Assembly: GCA_027625915.1 (NCBI GenBank)
Contig: JANTQA010000023.1
Span: 19,902,001-19,966,000 of the forward strand
DNA length: 64,000 nucleotides
From: Anaeramoeba flamelloides
Taxonomy: Eukaryota; Metamonada; Anaeramoebidae
Reading direction: 5' to 3'
How positions within the stretch are numbered: position 1 is the stretch's first letter; the number at the start of each line of letters is the position of its first letter. Below the pieces are notes generated by a model. That model ran no database searches, was not told the DNA's origin, and worked only from the letters and a program-made list of their open reading frames with translations. The position numbers and the translations under genes were made by a program. Shown here piece after piece: positions 24,986 through 36,419 of the stretch.

Positions 24986-25473
24986 TTTTTCACTTAGCTC
25001 TCAAAAAAAAATAAAAATAAAAACAAATCAAACTGGAAGGAAATTGTATCTTCTTTTAATTGGATTGTTTTTTAAAACAATTTAATGATCTACGATATTA
25101 AAAAATTTTTTTATCAGAACTGATTTTATTTTGTCTACTTGGGATTGTAATAGAATATTTAAATTCTCCTAAATAAAACGAAAGGTTTGAATAGAAAAAT
25201 AATATGTGTTTTTATAAATCTATAATAATATTTATAATAAAAACATTATTTAGTTTATGTAATTTGTGATCTGAATTTTTTCCCAAAGCAATAGATGAAC
25301 CAAAATAAACAAACAAATAAAAATAAAAAAAAAATCAAATTATTTTTAATTTGTCTTCTTTATTCTAATATTGTTATAGGGTTATAAAAAAAAAAAAAAA
25401 AAAACTTTTTTTAGTTTTTGGAAGTGTGAGCGAGTATTATTTTGAAATCTATTCTTTGTAAAGATATATTTTT

Positions 25474-26047
25474 TTAGTTTTCTTTTTCTTCTACTTCTTC
25501 TGGTTCTTCATCTGGGATAATGATTTCACCGTTTTTAATTTTTTGTTGGATTTCCTTTGGTGATTTTTTTTCGACGGTACATCCTACAGATACACAAGTT
25601 CCAAGCATTTCCTTGACAACACCTTCAAATTCATTGGCAAGTGATTTGTGTCTCATCTGTCTTGCAATTTCTTTGACTTGTTCAAGACTTAAATTTCCTG
25701 TGTGCTTGAAATCGGCACTTTTTTCGTGTGGTGGTTCATTGAGTGCTTTGATGATTAATGTTGATGCAGTTGGCATAACATCAACAGTAAATTCTCTTCC
25801 AATGATTGTTACTCTGATGGTAACTTTTAATCCTGAAAAATCCTTGCAAACTTTTTGGATTTGTTCAGCAGCTTTTCTTGGTGGCTTAGAGTTTTTTTTG
25901 ATTTGGAAATAAAAAGTTTTGAAAAGAAAAAAAAAAAATAAATAAAAAAGAAATAAGGATCTCATTAGTTAGATATTTTTTTGTTGAAACAATTGCTAAT
26001 TTGAATGTAAAGTTTTTGTTATTAAAAAGCATTTTGCATTAAATTAA

Positions 26048-26085
<38 letters not shown>

Positions 26086-26309
26086 AAAAGCAAATTTAAT
26101 AAAAGAAAAAAAAAATCTGAAAAAAAAAAAGAAAATTTCTGGAAGTACAATTAAAAGTAAAGAATAGAAATATTTTTTTTGAAAAAGCCTACAATCCCTT
26201 TTGGCCCAAGCTTTGGTGCAAGTGCATTTGTGTTGATTGAGTCACCTGCTCTGACACGAAGATAAAGATATTCTGGTTCTAAGTTTTGTTGTCCTCCTTT
26301 TTTTGACAT
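25474..26309 (-). CDS. RPL12: 60S ribosomal protein L12 (uL11), two exons
   Basis: uL11 is the large-subunit protein that, with the P-stalk, forms the GTPase-associated centre of the ribosome. Exon 1 is 26309-26193 and exon 2 is 25884-25474, phase 0, with a 308-base intron (GTAGGC donor, CTCTAAG acceptor). The product is 175 residues against about 165 in animals. The N-terminal half has the family run YLRVRAGD...TNALAPKLGPKGI. The C-terminal domain has VTIRVTI, the conserved PTASTLIIKALNEPP, HTGNLSLEQVKEIARQMRH, and EMLGTCVSVGCTVE. The C-terminus carries a short Glu-rich extension (DEEPEEVEEKEN). MSKKGG is chosen as the start because the codons before it (TTGCTTGTAG|CGAGATC) look like an acceptor, hinting at a leader intron. 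Long A/T homopolymers occupy the intron and upstream region. Confidence 0.96.
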
Positions 26310-26957
26310 AATAAGAGATCTCGCTACAAGCAAAAAAAAATAGAAAAAAAAAAAAAGTAATTACAAACGTGTTAAATTCAATTTTTGTTTTTTGTTAAAG
26401 AAAGTTTTTGTTAGCTAAGTTCTTTTTGATTCATAATGAAAAAGAAAAAAAAAAAAAAAAAAAAAAAAAAAATTAAAAAAAAAAGTAAATTACATTAAAA
26501 TAGCAAATAAAAAAAAATGAATCTTGTGAAAAAGTGAGAGAGAATTTAAGGTTGTTTCACAAATTGTTGATTGATTTGTGGTGTATTTTTAAACTCAGAA
26601 TTAAGTTTAGAATTAATTCTTTACAGTTTCATTTTCTTTTGTAATCAAGGAATCGTTTGAATAATTATTTTAATCAAAGTTTTTTCTTTTCTTCAGATTT
26701 ATCTGCGTCAGAATTTTTGAAACAAAGATCCTAACAACATTAGTACTTTGAACAATTTCTGATTTTATGAAATTTTGAATTGGAATAAGATATAAAAAAT
26801 AAAATTGATTTATTCTAATTTATCTTGTTAGAAGATAACACAGTTGTTCTATGGTTAATTTGAAATTTATTCGATATCAAATTATAATTTTGATACTTGT
26901 ATTTAAAATTAAAAAGGAAGAAAATTGGTACTATTTGTTGTAAAATAAATGGAACAA

Positions 26958-27122
26958 AATTTTCATTCAGCTTTCCAAAAAAAGGTATTTTAAAATCATG
27001 TAAAATTTCATTTTTTTAATTCCGAAAATCAATTTAAATTATCAATTTTTTCTTATAGAATTGGAATTTTGATTTGTTTTATTTCTTGACATGTGATTTT
27101 TTTGGAAAGCTGAATGAAAATA
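26958..27122. mobile_element. Small MITE, family K copy 2
   Basis: The 165-base element is bounded by TTTTCATTCAGCTTTCCAAA and its exact inverse TTTGGAAAGCTGAATGAAAA. It shares these ends with 9811-9983. The interior contains no frame. Confidence 0.8.
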
Positions 27123-27189
27123 TCGATCTTAGAATTTGTTAATTAACAGTAATATCAATCAATAAAAAGAAATTCAAATTCAAAAATAA

Positions 27190-27775
27190 ATTAAAAGAAT
27201 TATCTCTACCTATCTGGCAAAATTAATAAAATTTAATCAAAGAATAAACAATAAAATTAACTGGAAGTCGGAGAGTTTAAACCTTCTTAAAAAGGAAATT
27301 TATATTTATAATTATAATGAGTTGTTGAATTCTACAAGTTGGAAGGTACAAAAATATTTCGCAATAATTAAAAACCAAAAAAATTTATTTATTAATCAAA
27401 GATATTTAAGTTATCCTTCAAGTTCAACAATTCTAAAATTCAGAACATTTACCAACTGCTTAAATAGATATTATTATGTAATAAATAAAAATTCAAATAA
27501 ATTTTGTCCTTTATGTTTAAAATATGAACATAAGGAATTAATAGAAAATATTGATCACTTTTTATGGGTATGCCCTTCCTATAAAAAAGATAGATTAATT
27601 TTTCTGAAAAAGTTAAAAGAATTAAATTTTGATGAAATAATTTTAAATTATGATAGCTTAAAATTATTTTCGTTAATTAATAATTGTGAAATCTATGATT
27701 TTACGTTTAAATTTCTGAAAGGGAATTTAAGTAAAAGAGCACTTAGAGTGTAATCTACACTTCCTCCTCAATAAA
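27190..27775 (+). mobile_element. 5'-truncated LINE, C-terminal end of the reverse transcriptase ORF
   Basis: An open frame from about 27200 to the TAA at 27751-27753 ends in a cysteine/histidine module, FCPLC(x12)IDHFLWVCPSYKKDR. This is the spacing of the zf-RVT motif (CPxC...HxxxxCP) found at the C-terminus of many non-LTR retrotransposon ORF2 proteins. The preceding residues (RFTNCLNRYYYVINK-like, with FRT in place of the usual LRTG) fit the same region. The frame is closed upstream, so only the last 180 or so residues remain; the polymerase and endonuclease are missing. Twenty bases after the stop a short A-run (AATAAAAAAAAAAA) ends the element, as expected for a LINE 3' tail. No target duplication was verified. 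Confidence 0.7.
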
Positions 27776-28677
27776 AAAAAAAATGGAAGAAAATTTTGAC
27801 TTCATTTTCAAGATTCCTTTTTCTAACTAGAGTACCCAAAGAAGTAGGTTGTAATTTGTGGCCATATTTGGAAAAGTAAAATCAAAAATAAAGTGAAAAT
27901 TTTTCCCATTTAGAATTCGTATACGTGTATAGATTTACAAAAGGCTCATTTTTTAAGAGTAAAATTTCGGTGGTTTCTCAACGAATTTTCTCTGTTTAGA
28001 GTCATTTTGGGTTCTGAAAATTTTATTTTATGAATATCAGAAAAAATTCTTGAATATTAACTTATTTTGGAAAATTTTTTTAATATCAGCTTTATTATTC
28101 TACAATTGTCTTTTTAAAAATTTAAACCAGTACTAAAATTTGATATACAAAAATTTCATTTTAGCTTTGAAATGGCTGTATTATTCAATATAATATCAGA
28201 AATTCTTTTGTGAATTTGGTTAAAATTTAAATTTATATTTTGGAAAAGACAATTTTATACTCAAAATAGTATAAAATTACTTTAGCAAATTAATCATGTG
28301 ATTTCTATTTCTTCTTCTTCTTCTAATTGGAAATTAATTGAACATCTGATAAAATACCTAAAAAAAGATCATTTTTTAAAGGAAACCCCGTTATATTTTG
28401 AGTTGATTTGAATTTAGGAATTGAATTTATTTTATATTTTAAATACTTTTTCTTGATTGTTCGAATTTTTAGAAATTTGATTGTTTTTTTAGCTGTTTAA
28501 AAATAACTCGTTATTTGTTGAATAAAAATTTTAAATTTGAAAATTCATTTTTTGAATTTCTTTTTTGGATGTAGAACTTTCAAAACCAAGATCTTATTAA
28601 CATATAACCTGAATCTCTCAAAATACCCCCTTTTAATTGAAGTTTTATATTACACCTCGCACTAGAAACAGAATAAA

Positions 28678-29234
28678 TAAACTCCTTTTCACTCAAAGGG
28701 GCTCATCCAAAAATGAAAAAGTCACTTTATTTTTAAGAATCAACCAAACTTAGATTGTTTAGAAATACAAGAAATAATAAACTTCTTATAAGAGTCCATA
28801 ATTATAAAAGTAACCCCTGAACAAACCATAGATTTTAAAAAAAAAAAATGTTGTAAAATTTTTTTTGGGCCCCATTCATTGGAACGTCTCGTGCAAAATT
28901 CTCAATTTCTTTAGGAAATTAAAATCTTTGATAATAAGATTTTTTACTGGTAAATGTATGAATTTTAAAAATACCTACAAAGCTTAACTTTTCTTAATGT
29001 TTATTTCGTTTTTCAAACATTTTTTTTTCAAAGTTAATTTTTATTGTAAAAAAAAATAAAAAAAAAAAAAGCAAAAAGCAAAAAACAAAAAAAACAAAAT
29101 TTTACAAAATGAGAAAAAATGATTTTGATCGAAAAATTGAAAATTTTAGTTTTGATAAGAGTAATGAATTAAACTCATAGAATGTCTTCCATTTCTTCAA
29201 TAAAACTGGGCCCCTTTGACTGAAAAAGAGTTTA
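28678..29234 (+). mobile_element. Family E inverted-repeat element, copy 1
   Basis: The ends are TAAACTCCTTTTCACTCAAAGGGGC on the left and the near-perfect inverse GCCCCTTTGACTGAAAAAGAGTTTA on the right, with TA at both borders. That is the Tc1/mariner pattern. The interior includes CATTGGAACGTCTCG and TTTCTTTAGGAAATTAAAAT, shared with copies at 39345-39811 and (inverted) 50683-50970. It is non-coding. Confidence 0.75.
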
Positions 29235-29539
29235 GTTTCTTCTAAAAATCAATTTTTATTAAAATAAAAAAATAGAGATATCAATTTTACACTTCATACT
29301 CCGAACTAAAATTGAAATAATAAAAAAAAAAACAGAGTAAGAATAAAGTAAAATTTTAAAAATTGTAACTAGTCTAAAATAATAAAATGATGAAATAAAT
29401 ATTATTTTTTAATATCTAAGTGAAATAATTGTTAAATCTTTTGGATAATTTTCTTTTAATTTATTATAAACATATAAAATCCTGAAATTTTATTAAGGAC
29501 CCAAAAACAAAAAAAAAACTAAAAAAAAAGTTGACTCTA

Positions 29540-29930
29540 AATTTTTGGAATAATCATTCAAGATTTTTTTTATTACTTCAACTTTCAATGAAAATTGGTC
29601 GAAAAATAAGATTTTCGAGATAATAAATAGATTACTATAAAAAAGACATTACATTGTCTAAATTTTCTAAATGCTTTTTAGTCTTTTCTATCTTTTTTTA
29701 TTTCAAAATAAAAATTCTCTAAAAAAAATAGAAAAACAAAAAAAAATTTTAAAAAAAAATGAGCAAAAATTCCAACAAAAAAAAAAGAAAAGTAAAAATG
29801 AAAGAAAAACAAAAGAGTAACAGCATATGAAAGGAAAACAAAAATTTCCAAAATTAGAAATAATGATTCTGATCAAAAAGTTGTTAAAATTTATTTAGAT
29901 AAGAATAGGAGGGATTAAACAAACAAAAGG
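29540..29930 (+). repeat. Diverged family E-like stretch
   Basis: Fragments resemble the element at 28678-29234 in the same orientation: an AATAAGATTTT phrase near 29609, a GACATTACAT phrase near 29645, and AATGATTCTGATCAAAAAGTTG followed by GATAAGAATAGGAGGGATTAAAC near 29862. Similarity is patchy and the borders are uncertain. Confidence 0.35.
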
Positions 29931-30067
29931 ACTTCAAGTAGCATTATATAAAATGATTCAACATTTTTGGAAAAAAGTAAATTTAAGAATATAATCAATC
30001 TTTATCATTTTTAAACTCTTAAAAAGATATTTTATAATTTTAATAAGAATAAAAAACAATTAAAAAA

Positions 30068-32579
30068 TTATTTTTTTTTTTTAGTTAAACTGTATAAGCG
30101 TTTTGCTTGCTTATCTGTTCTTCTATTAGTATTATTGTTATTATTGTTATTATTTGTTTTTTCTGATTCTTCATCTTCCAGAATATCAACAAGTTCATCC
30201 AAATCTTGCATATAACTATTCATTTGAGTATTTTGGCTCTGAAGGGATAAGCCACCACCCATACCACCACCACCAAAGGATGTATTTTGGTTTACTGATC
30301 TACGACTAAGAAGTGGCGACATTGGTTGATATGATAATGAAAATGAATTTGAAGTTGAAGTTGTATTTGTGTTTGTATTTATCTGTGGCATGTTGTTGTA
30401 AATTTGTCTTTGCTGTTGTAAGATTTGTTTCGATTTTTTCACATTCCCCTTGAGTGCCCATTTACTTGCTCTTTGTATCACATTTTGGTTTATTACTGAA
30501 TAGTCCAAATCCGCAATTACCTTGTCGGCATCCTTTGTTGTGTTTAAATATTGTGTGATTATACGAAGCCATTTTGATCCGTCAAGCTTTGTATATTTGA
30601 TTTGTGCTTGGAAGGGCACCTTCTCCTTGTTCGAAAAAAGATCCTCGTCGGCATCTCTTTTAACCCCATAATTGAAAGATAGCTCGATTCCCTCTGTAAT
30701 GTTGCCCACTTCCTTTTCCATGCGTGCGCCTATTTTCCTATCGTCTTCATCGTAGAGGTATAAGGATTTGTGTAAAATCATTTCAAGAACGGAATTGGTT
30801 GCAATTACGGGCTTGGCCATGATATTTTTAAATCTTGTGGAGAGATCCTCGGGCTTGACAATGTCGATTTCACCACCAGAGCGGTTGGGTAGCTTGCCTA
30901 TTTCGTTAATATTACAATCTGTGTTTTCTAAAGTGATCAAATCTAAAATGACGCCCTTTTCGGAGCAATAGTCTGCGAGCTGATCGTAGAAATCTGTAAC
31001 TTGCTCTTCCGAGTTTTGATTTTTCTCGTCCTTCTCGAGGGCACCGATCCCAATATTTGAGAGCCCGTCGGTACATAAAAAGACCTTCGAGCCTTGTTTT
31101 TGTGATGCAAGTGACGTCGCAATAATGGCGGCGGCGCCAAGTGCAGTTTGCCCGTTTTCAGTTAGCCCGTGGAGCTTTTTAATAACAGACTCGCCTGCAG
31201 TTTCCACGTTTTGTGTGCACGAATAATTGGATCCAATCGTTTTTAATTTCTCCATGTCCATCAAATCGCCTCCCGAAATGATCCTCGTGTTGTCAACGTT
31301 ATTGCCGTGAATCGTGACCTCGTTGTTGAAGGTAACTAAGACAACCTTTGAATCCGGAGACTCTCTTGATAATTCCTCGATTTGGTTGCCAACAGCAATT
31401 TGTAAGCATTCAAGCCTGCTTACCCATGTTTCTTGTTGTTGTTGCCGCCTTTGCTGTTGGTATCCATATTGCCCCCCAAATATTTGGAAATTATTATTTT
31501 CGTTTTGGCTTGTGTTCTTTCTTAATTGAGACAAGTCAATCTTTTTTCCTTCAATTTTGGTAGTGATCGACATAGAACCAGACGTGTCCAAACAAAAGAC
31601 AATGGTTCTTCCATCTTTCTTTTCCTTATTTTTTTCGCTTGCTTCTTCAAGCAAAAAATCTGTTTGTTCTTCATTTGGTTTGACCATTTTGTTCCATTCT
31701 TTTAAAATGTTTACGTGGTTACAGAACTCACAACACCAGACACCTGCTCCCTTTTTTTATTTTATTTAATTTTGTTGTTTTTTATTTTTGTTTTGTTTAT
31801 TTTGATCACCAAGATTTAAAGAAAGAAAATGAGAAAATAATTTAAAAAAAGTTAAGAAGAATTGTTTGCAAAAAATTAGTTGCCTTGTTCAAAGAAAGGA
31901 AAATTTTAAAAAGTATTATTAAAATAAGAGAAAAAAAATTTCTTTTCCAAGATCTTTTCTTGTTTTTATTGTTGCTGTTGCTTGGAGAAAAGAATAAAAA
32001 TTAAAGAGAAAAAAAAAATGAATTACTTGAGGGATATCTTCTTCACCAAGGACTTCGTCTTCGTCAGACTCCTCGTCAGACAAATCAGAATCAATTTCTT
32101 CTTTTTTTTTTTCTTCGTTTTTCTTTATATTTTCTTTATTTTTGTTTTCTTTAAGGTAGGTTTCTTTTGTTAAGACTGTTGAGCCTGAATTTAGCATTGC
32201 TCCACATTCTCTGCAGTTTCTTCTTAAGTCTTCTCCTCTGATGTCAGATGCAGATTTTTTTACAACACCAAGATCTAAGCTAATTACTTGTGAGTTTTGA
32301 ATAATTTCAGGTTGGATCGTGGTTTCTTCTTGTTTTTTTTCTGTTTCTTCATTGTCCACTTGTCTTGTTGTTGAATTTGTTAGAATTGTGGTATTACTAT
32401 TGGGTATTCTCCTTCGTTGAGTTTTACCACAATAAAGTTTATTAGATGCTATTAATAATAGAAGAAATTGTTGTGTTGGTATAGATTTATTGAAAAGGTA
32501 ATTCGTAAGTATTTTCCTTTACTTTTAAAACAAAGGGACCAATTTTTCAAAGAATGAACAATAACTTACCAAAAATCAT
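30068..32579 (-). CDS. VWA-domain protein with a split zinc ribbon (Sec23-like / CPRAS1-like)
   Basis: Exons are 32579-32570, 32448-32027 and 31750-30068, giving 704 residues in frame (donors GTAAGT and GTAATT). The tiny first exon, MIF plus one base, is inferred from phase, since exon 2 has no ATG upstream. A CxxC pair (CREC, residues 82-85) and a second pair (CEFC, 151-154, after VWC) fit a zinc ribbon as in Sec23/Sec24, but an acidic Lys/Glu-rich insert of about 40 residues separates them. The von Willebrand A domain (about 195-455) has an intact metal site: DTSGS at 199-203, the Thr of GQTALG at 346 and the Asp of CTDG at 372. A beta-rich and helical region follows (WLRIITQYL, VIQRASKWALKGN). 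The tail has Gly-rich and poly-Asn runs. Dictyostelid circularly permuted Ras proteins carry a similar VWA, but no Ras part is present here. Its partners are unknown. Confidence 0.85.
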
Positions 32580-35500
32580 AGTATTGTTAGGATATTAAAA
32601 AATGTGTTTTTAGAAAAAAAATGAAAATGTGAGTTTATCGTAAAAACTAATGTATTTTAAATTTAGACTTGAGTATCTTTAAGAAAACAAAGGTTTTCTA
32701 CCTCTACAGTCCATTAATTAATTACAAGATTCTTTTGAAGAAAAGGAAATCAGTTTTTTTTTTTTTCCTTATTTATTTGAGATTTGAATAAAAATGAGAA
32801 ATATTTTTCCTTTTTTTTGTATTCTGAAATCTGTATTTAATTTTGGACTATTTGACCAATTGTACAGTTATAAAGTTTGTTTAAATAAGAGATAAATATT
32901 CAAACTAAGATCACAAATGATAATCTATTTCTTTAAAAGCATCTGTTTGGACAATAGAAAAAAGAAAAAAGAGGAAAATGAAATAAAGACTTTTTCCCTT
33001 TTAATATAAAAACACAATTGTAAATTGGTAAATTTTTTAACTTTAATTTTATTCAACTTTTTATTAATGAAAGCAAAAAGCAAGTTTGGCAAAATATTAA
33101 AATCGATTATTCCTTGATTTTTTCAATTTCAATATGTGATATTTTTATTGTATTTGTTCTTAATTTTTTTCAAACATTTTTGGTCTGTTTACTAACCAAT
33201 TATAAATATCACTTTTATTTGATATACAATATTTGTTCTAGAACTTTTAATTATTTGAGTTTTTTTTCTTTTTTATTTTTTTCACACTTTCTCAAAAGAT
33301 ATTCTATTTCTTTTTGATTTTTCGAAAAGTTTTACTTTTTGAAAATACATTTCTTTAACAAAGATAAACATGTTGAAAAGTCTTTTTGAATAAACACAAT
33401 ACTGTTTTTTTGTTACTTGGTTTAGCAATGTTTAAGAGGTTTAAAGGCTTTTACCCAGAAATCTATTTATAAATTAAAAGGAAAATGAATGTTTAATTTT
33501 TTTTAGGGAAATCGAAAAAATTAAGAAAAAAGACAAAAAGAAATAAAAAAATAATACCACCAATTGATTTTGTTAAACTTTATTGAATTAAATTATTTGT
33601 TAGTGTATGTGTTTTCTATAAACTTATTAATACCAACCTTCATTTATAAAGAAAAATTGGCTATATTGTTTTTATATTGGATAAAATTCAATTTTTGAAA
33701 CAAATTATATAATTTAAAATGAAAAATCAATAATTTATCTACGATTTTTTACTCATATTAAACCATTTTAATTTATTTTTATATTTGTTATAATGCCTAA
33801 TAAATTACTGAAAGTGAATTTAGATGAAATTCTACCATCTCCAAAATTGTCTAAAATTATTAATAAAGATTAATTTCTTTATGCTTATATTTCTTTTCAG
33901 TTTATCATTTCATATTTTATTTATAGTATTATCTTTTATTTTATCATATTTTCTTCACATTTTTTTTATATCCTATTCTTTTATCATTTTTATTATTATT
34001 TTTTTATTTTTTTAATTGAGTTATATTCTTTTCACTGTTGCATTTAGTATTTGTTTTTTTTTTTTTTTTGAAAAAACTAAAAAGATTCTTAGTGATGTAG
34101 AAAAAAGTTCAAAACAAGTTAGGGTGTTTGAATGAAAGTCAGCATATTCACTTTTTAAGAAATTAAAAAATTAAGTGAAACCAAAAAATCCTTAAAATGG
34201 TAAATATATATATATATATATATATAATATTGGGCACCCAGTGTCCCACTCTGAGAGTTGTTGAATACCAATTATTAATTACAGACTGTGTAATTGTTAT
34301 ATATAATCGATATCTTTTCTATCAGGGTTTTGCCCCTTATGTGTATTCATGACGTATATAGTTTATATTTGGCCATGAAAATGATAATATTATTTTTTTT
34401 TACATATTTTAATTATTTTTCTTCTTCCCTTTTTTTTATTTGATAAATTCTCTTTAATTACTCCTTTCTTTAAATAAATAAATAAAACTATCTAAGAAAT
34501 TTTAATTAAATTATTAATTATTATGACTTGTTTTTTGATTATTTTAATTGATTATTTTAATTAAAAATGTCTCTTTAAATTAAATTTAATAATTTTATTG
34601 AAATAAAATAAAATTATACAAAAGAATATTGAGATAGGAAGAAAATTATAAATAGTTGATTTTTTAAAATTAGTTCGAAACTTTTAATTTAGAATTCGTT
34701 TTATTACTTTTAAATTTGAAAAAAAAATAAATAAATTATTTTTCATAAAGTATTTTAAATCTAAAAAATCAATGAGATACAGAATTAATACCTTTTTAGG
34801 ACCCGCTCTAAATTTTGGTGAAAATTTGAATATTTATATATATTCCAAGAGAAAAAGGACAAAACTTTAATATTTTTTAACTGATGTAACCTTATATTTA
34901 CTCTGTTTTACATATTTATTAATGTTGAAAAAACGGAAAAAAAGTAAAAACCCTATTTAAAAATATATTCTATTTTGTGGTATATAGTTATAAACTTAAA
35001 TTGTTTCATCAAAAAATAATAATTTTCTTTCTTCAATTAGTTCCAAAATGAGAGAAAAGATATATTTTGAACATTTTGGTATTTTTTCAAAGTGTAATAT
35101 AATTTGGAAGAGATCCTAATTTTTTATTATTATTTATTATTGGCTTTTGCATAGATGAGTTAACAACATCAAATCAATTTAATAATTTGAGGATATAATT
35201 TAAATCAAAAACCCAACTGTTATTAATATAAAAAGATAAAAATAAACTATTATTTTTTAATTAAATATATCATTGATTCTTGAAAATAGTGTTAAATATT
35301 TTTTGTTTGATGTTGGAAAGTCTTGATTTATTAAGAAAATTGAATATATATATATATGTATGTATATATGTATTTTTAATTATTAATATTTCAATTTAAA
35401 TCTTAAAAAATAAACTAAAAAGAGATACTGGTGATTAAATAAATCTAAATACGATTGGAATTTTTAAAAAAAAATATTATTAAAATTCTGATATCTAACC

Positions 35501-36419
35501 TCTAAAAATTTTTCATCATTAAAATTTCTAAAGCTCATTTTTCTCATTTTCAAGAAAAGGGGGAAAAAAATACTAAAAATTTTGAATTTGAAAAATTGTT
35601 TGTCTTAATCACAAGAATTGTTAAAACAATCAAAAAACATTTTTGGTTTAAAATAAATTAATTTTGGATTTTGAGGATAAAATTTAGTAATTATCAAATC
35701 TCTTGAAGAAAATTCTATTCCGAAAATACAAATTTCATTTTCTAATAAAAACAAAGTTTATAAGGAAATGTTTGTAAATTGATTTAAAAACTATATTTGT
35801 TATAGCTTTTCTTCTATAAGAAGCACGAATATTTTACAATCGGTCAAATAAATCAATTTTTCATTAATCAAAAGAATTATCTCAAAAAAGAAAAAAAATC
35901 TTTAATCCAATATTACTGAAAATAAAAATATTTGCTTTGTGAGCTATGATGATTGGAATGGTAAGAAAAAGTAAAAAAAAAATTATAGTTTAAGAAACGA
36001 AATGAGTTTATAATTGTTTTCTTTTTCAGAAAAAATGGAAAAAGAATTTGATGTCACTGAAAATAATTTTCTTTTCTGAGTTTTTTGAGTTGATCAGAAT
36101 TTTTTGACACTTGACATATTCAAAAATAATAAGTAGAGAATATCACTAATGAAATATTTTATTATTTTGTACTTTTTTTTGAGTGTTGGGATACCTTAAT
36201 TTTTTTCTTTTCCTGATACAGATAATAACCTTGTTTTGTCCTTTATACCAAAAACAGCTTACAAAAATAATTGACTTGGTAAGTTTCAGAATATTCAAAG
36301 CATTCGGTCCCATAAGAATCACAACACTCAAACCCATTTTCCTTTTCCTATTCCTATTCCTTTTCCTTTTGGTTTATCTTGAAAACCATTTTTTTTAAAT
36401 TCATTCCAAACAACATTAA
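32580..36419. other. Intergenic DNA upstream of both the VWA gene and the receptor gene
   Basis: The two flanking genes diverge, so both promoters lie here. The open stretches at 33114-33317 and 33824-34015 are poly-Phe/Leu/Ile noise. A (TA)n run at about 34206-34226 is followed by a less AT-rich island (34228-34380). A family J repeat occupies about 35560-36150. No gene was recognised. Confidence 0.55.
35560..36150 (+). repeat. Family J dispersed repeat, copy 1
   Basis: It matches about 49360-49990 in inverse orientation over roughly 600 bases. The clearest shared segment is GATCAGAATTTTTTGACACTTG (36094-36115) with its inverse at 49398-49419; others are GAAAAAATGGAAAAAGAATTTGAT and a CTTGAAGAAAATTCTATTC-like phrase. 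Identity is moderate. No terminal repeats or coding region are visible. Confidence 0.5.

Larger units (their letters stand above)
22253..25473. other. Intergenic DNA between convergent importin alpha and RPL12
   Basis: The region is AT-rich. It contains a dinucleotide microsatellite at about 24042-24120, an internal duplication (24128-24250 with 24767-24895, and 24649-24730 with 24907-24985) and an unusual C-run at about 24405. No host gene was recognised. Confidence 0.6.
26310..30067. other. Intergenic DNA between RPL12 and the VWA gene
   Basis: It contains a family K MITE, the 3' end of a LINE, a family E element and a more diverged E-like stretch at about 29540-29930. The remainder is AT-rich DNA with poly-A runs. 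Because RPL12 starts at 26309 on the minus strand, its promoter lies just right of that point; nothing distinctive was seen there. Confidence 0.6.

Noticed and set aside
27322-27753. Independent host gene encoding a CCHC-like zinc finger
   Set aside because: The motif spacing is that of LINE ORF2 C-termini, the frame extends upstream without an ATG, and an A-run follows the stop.
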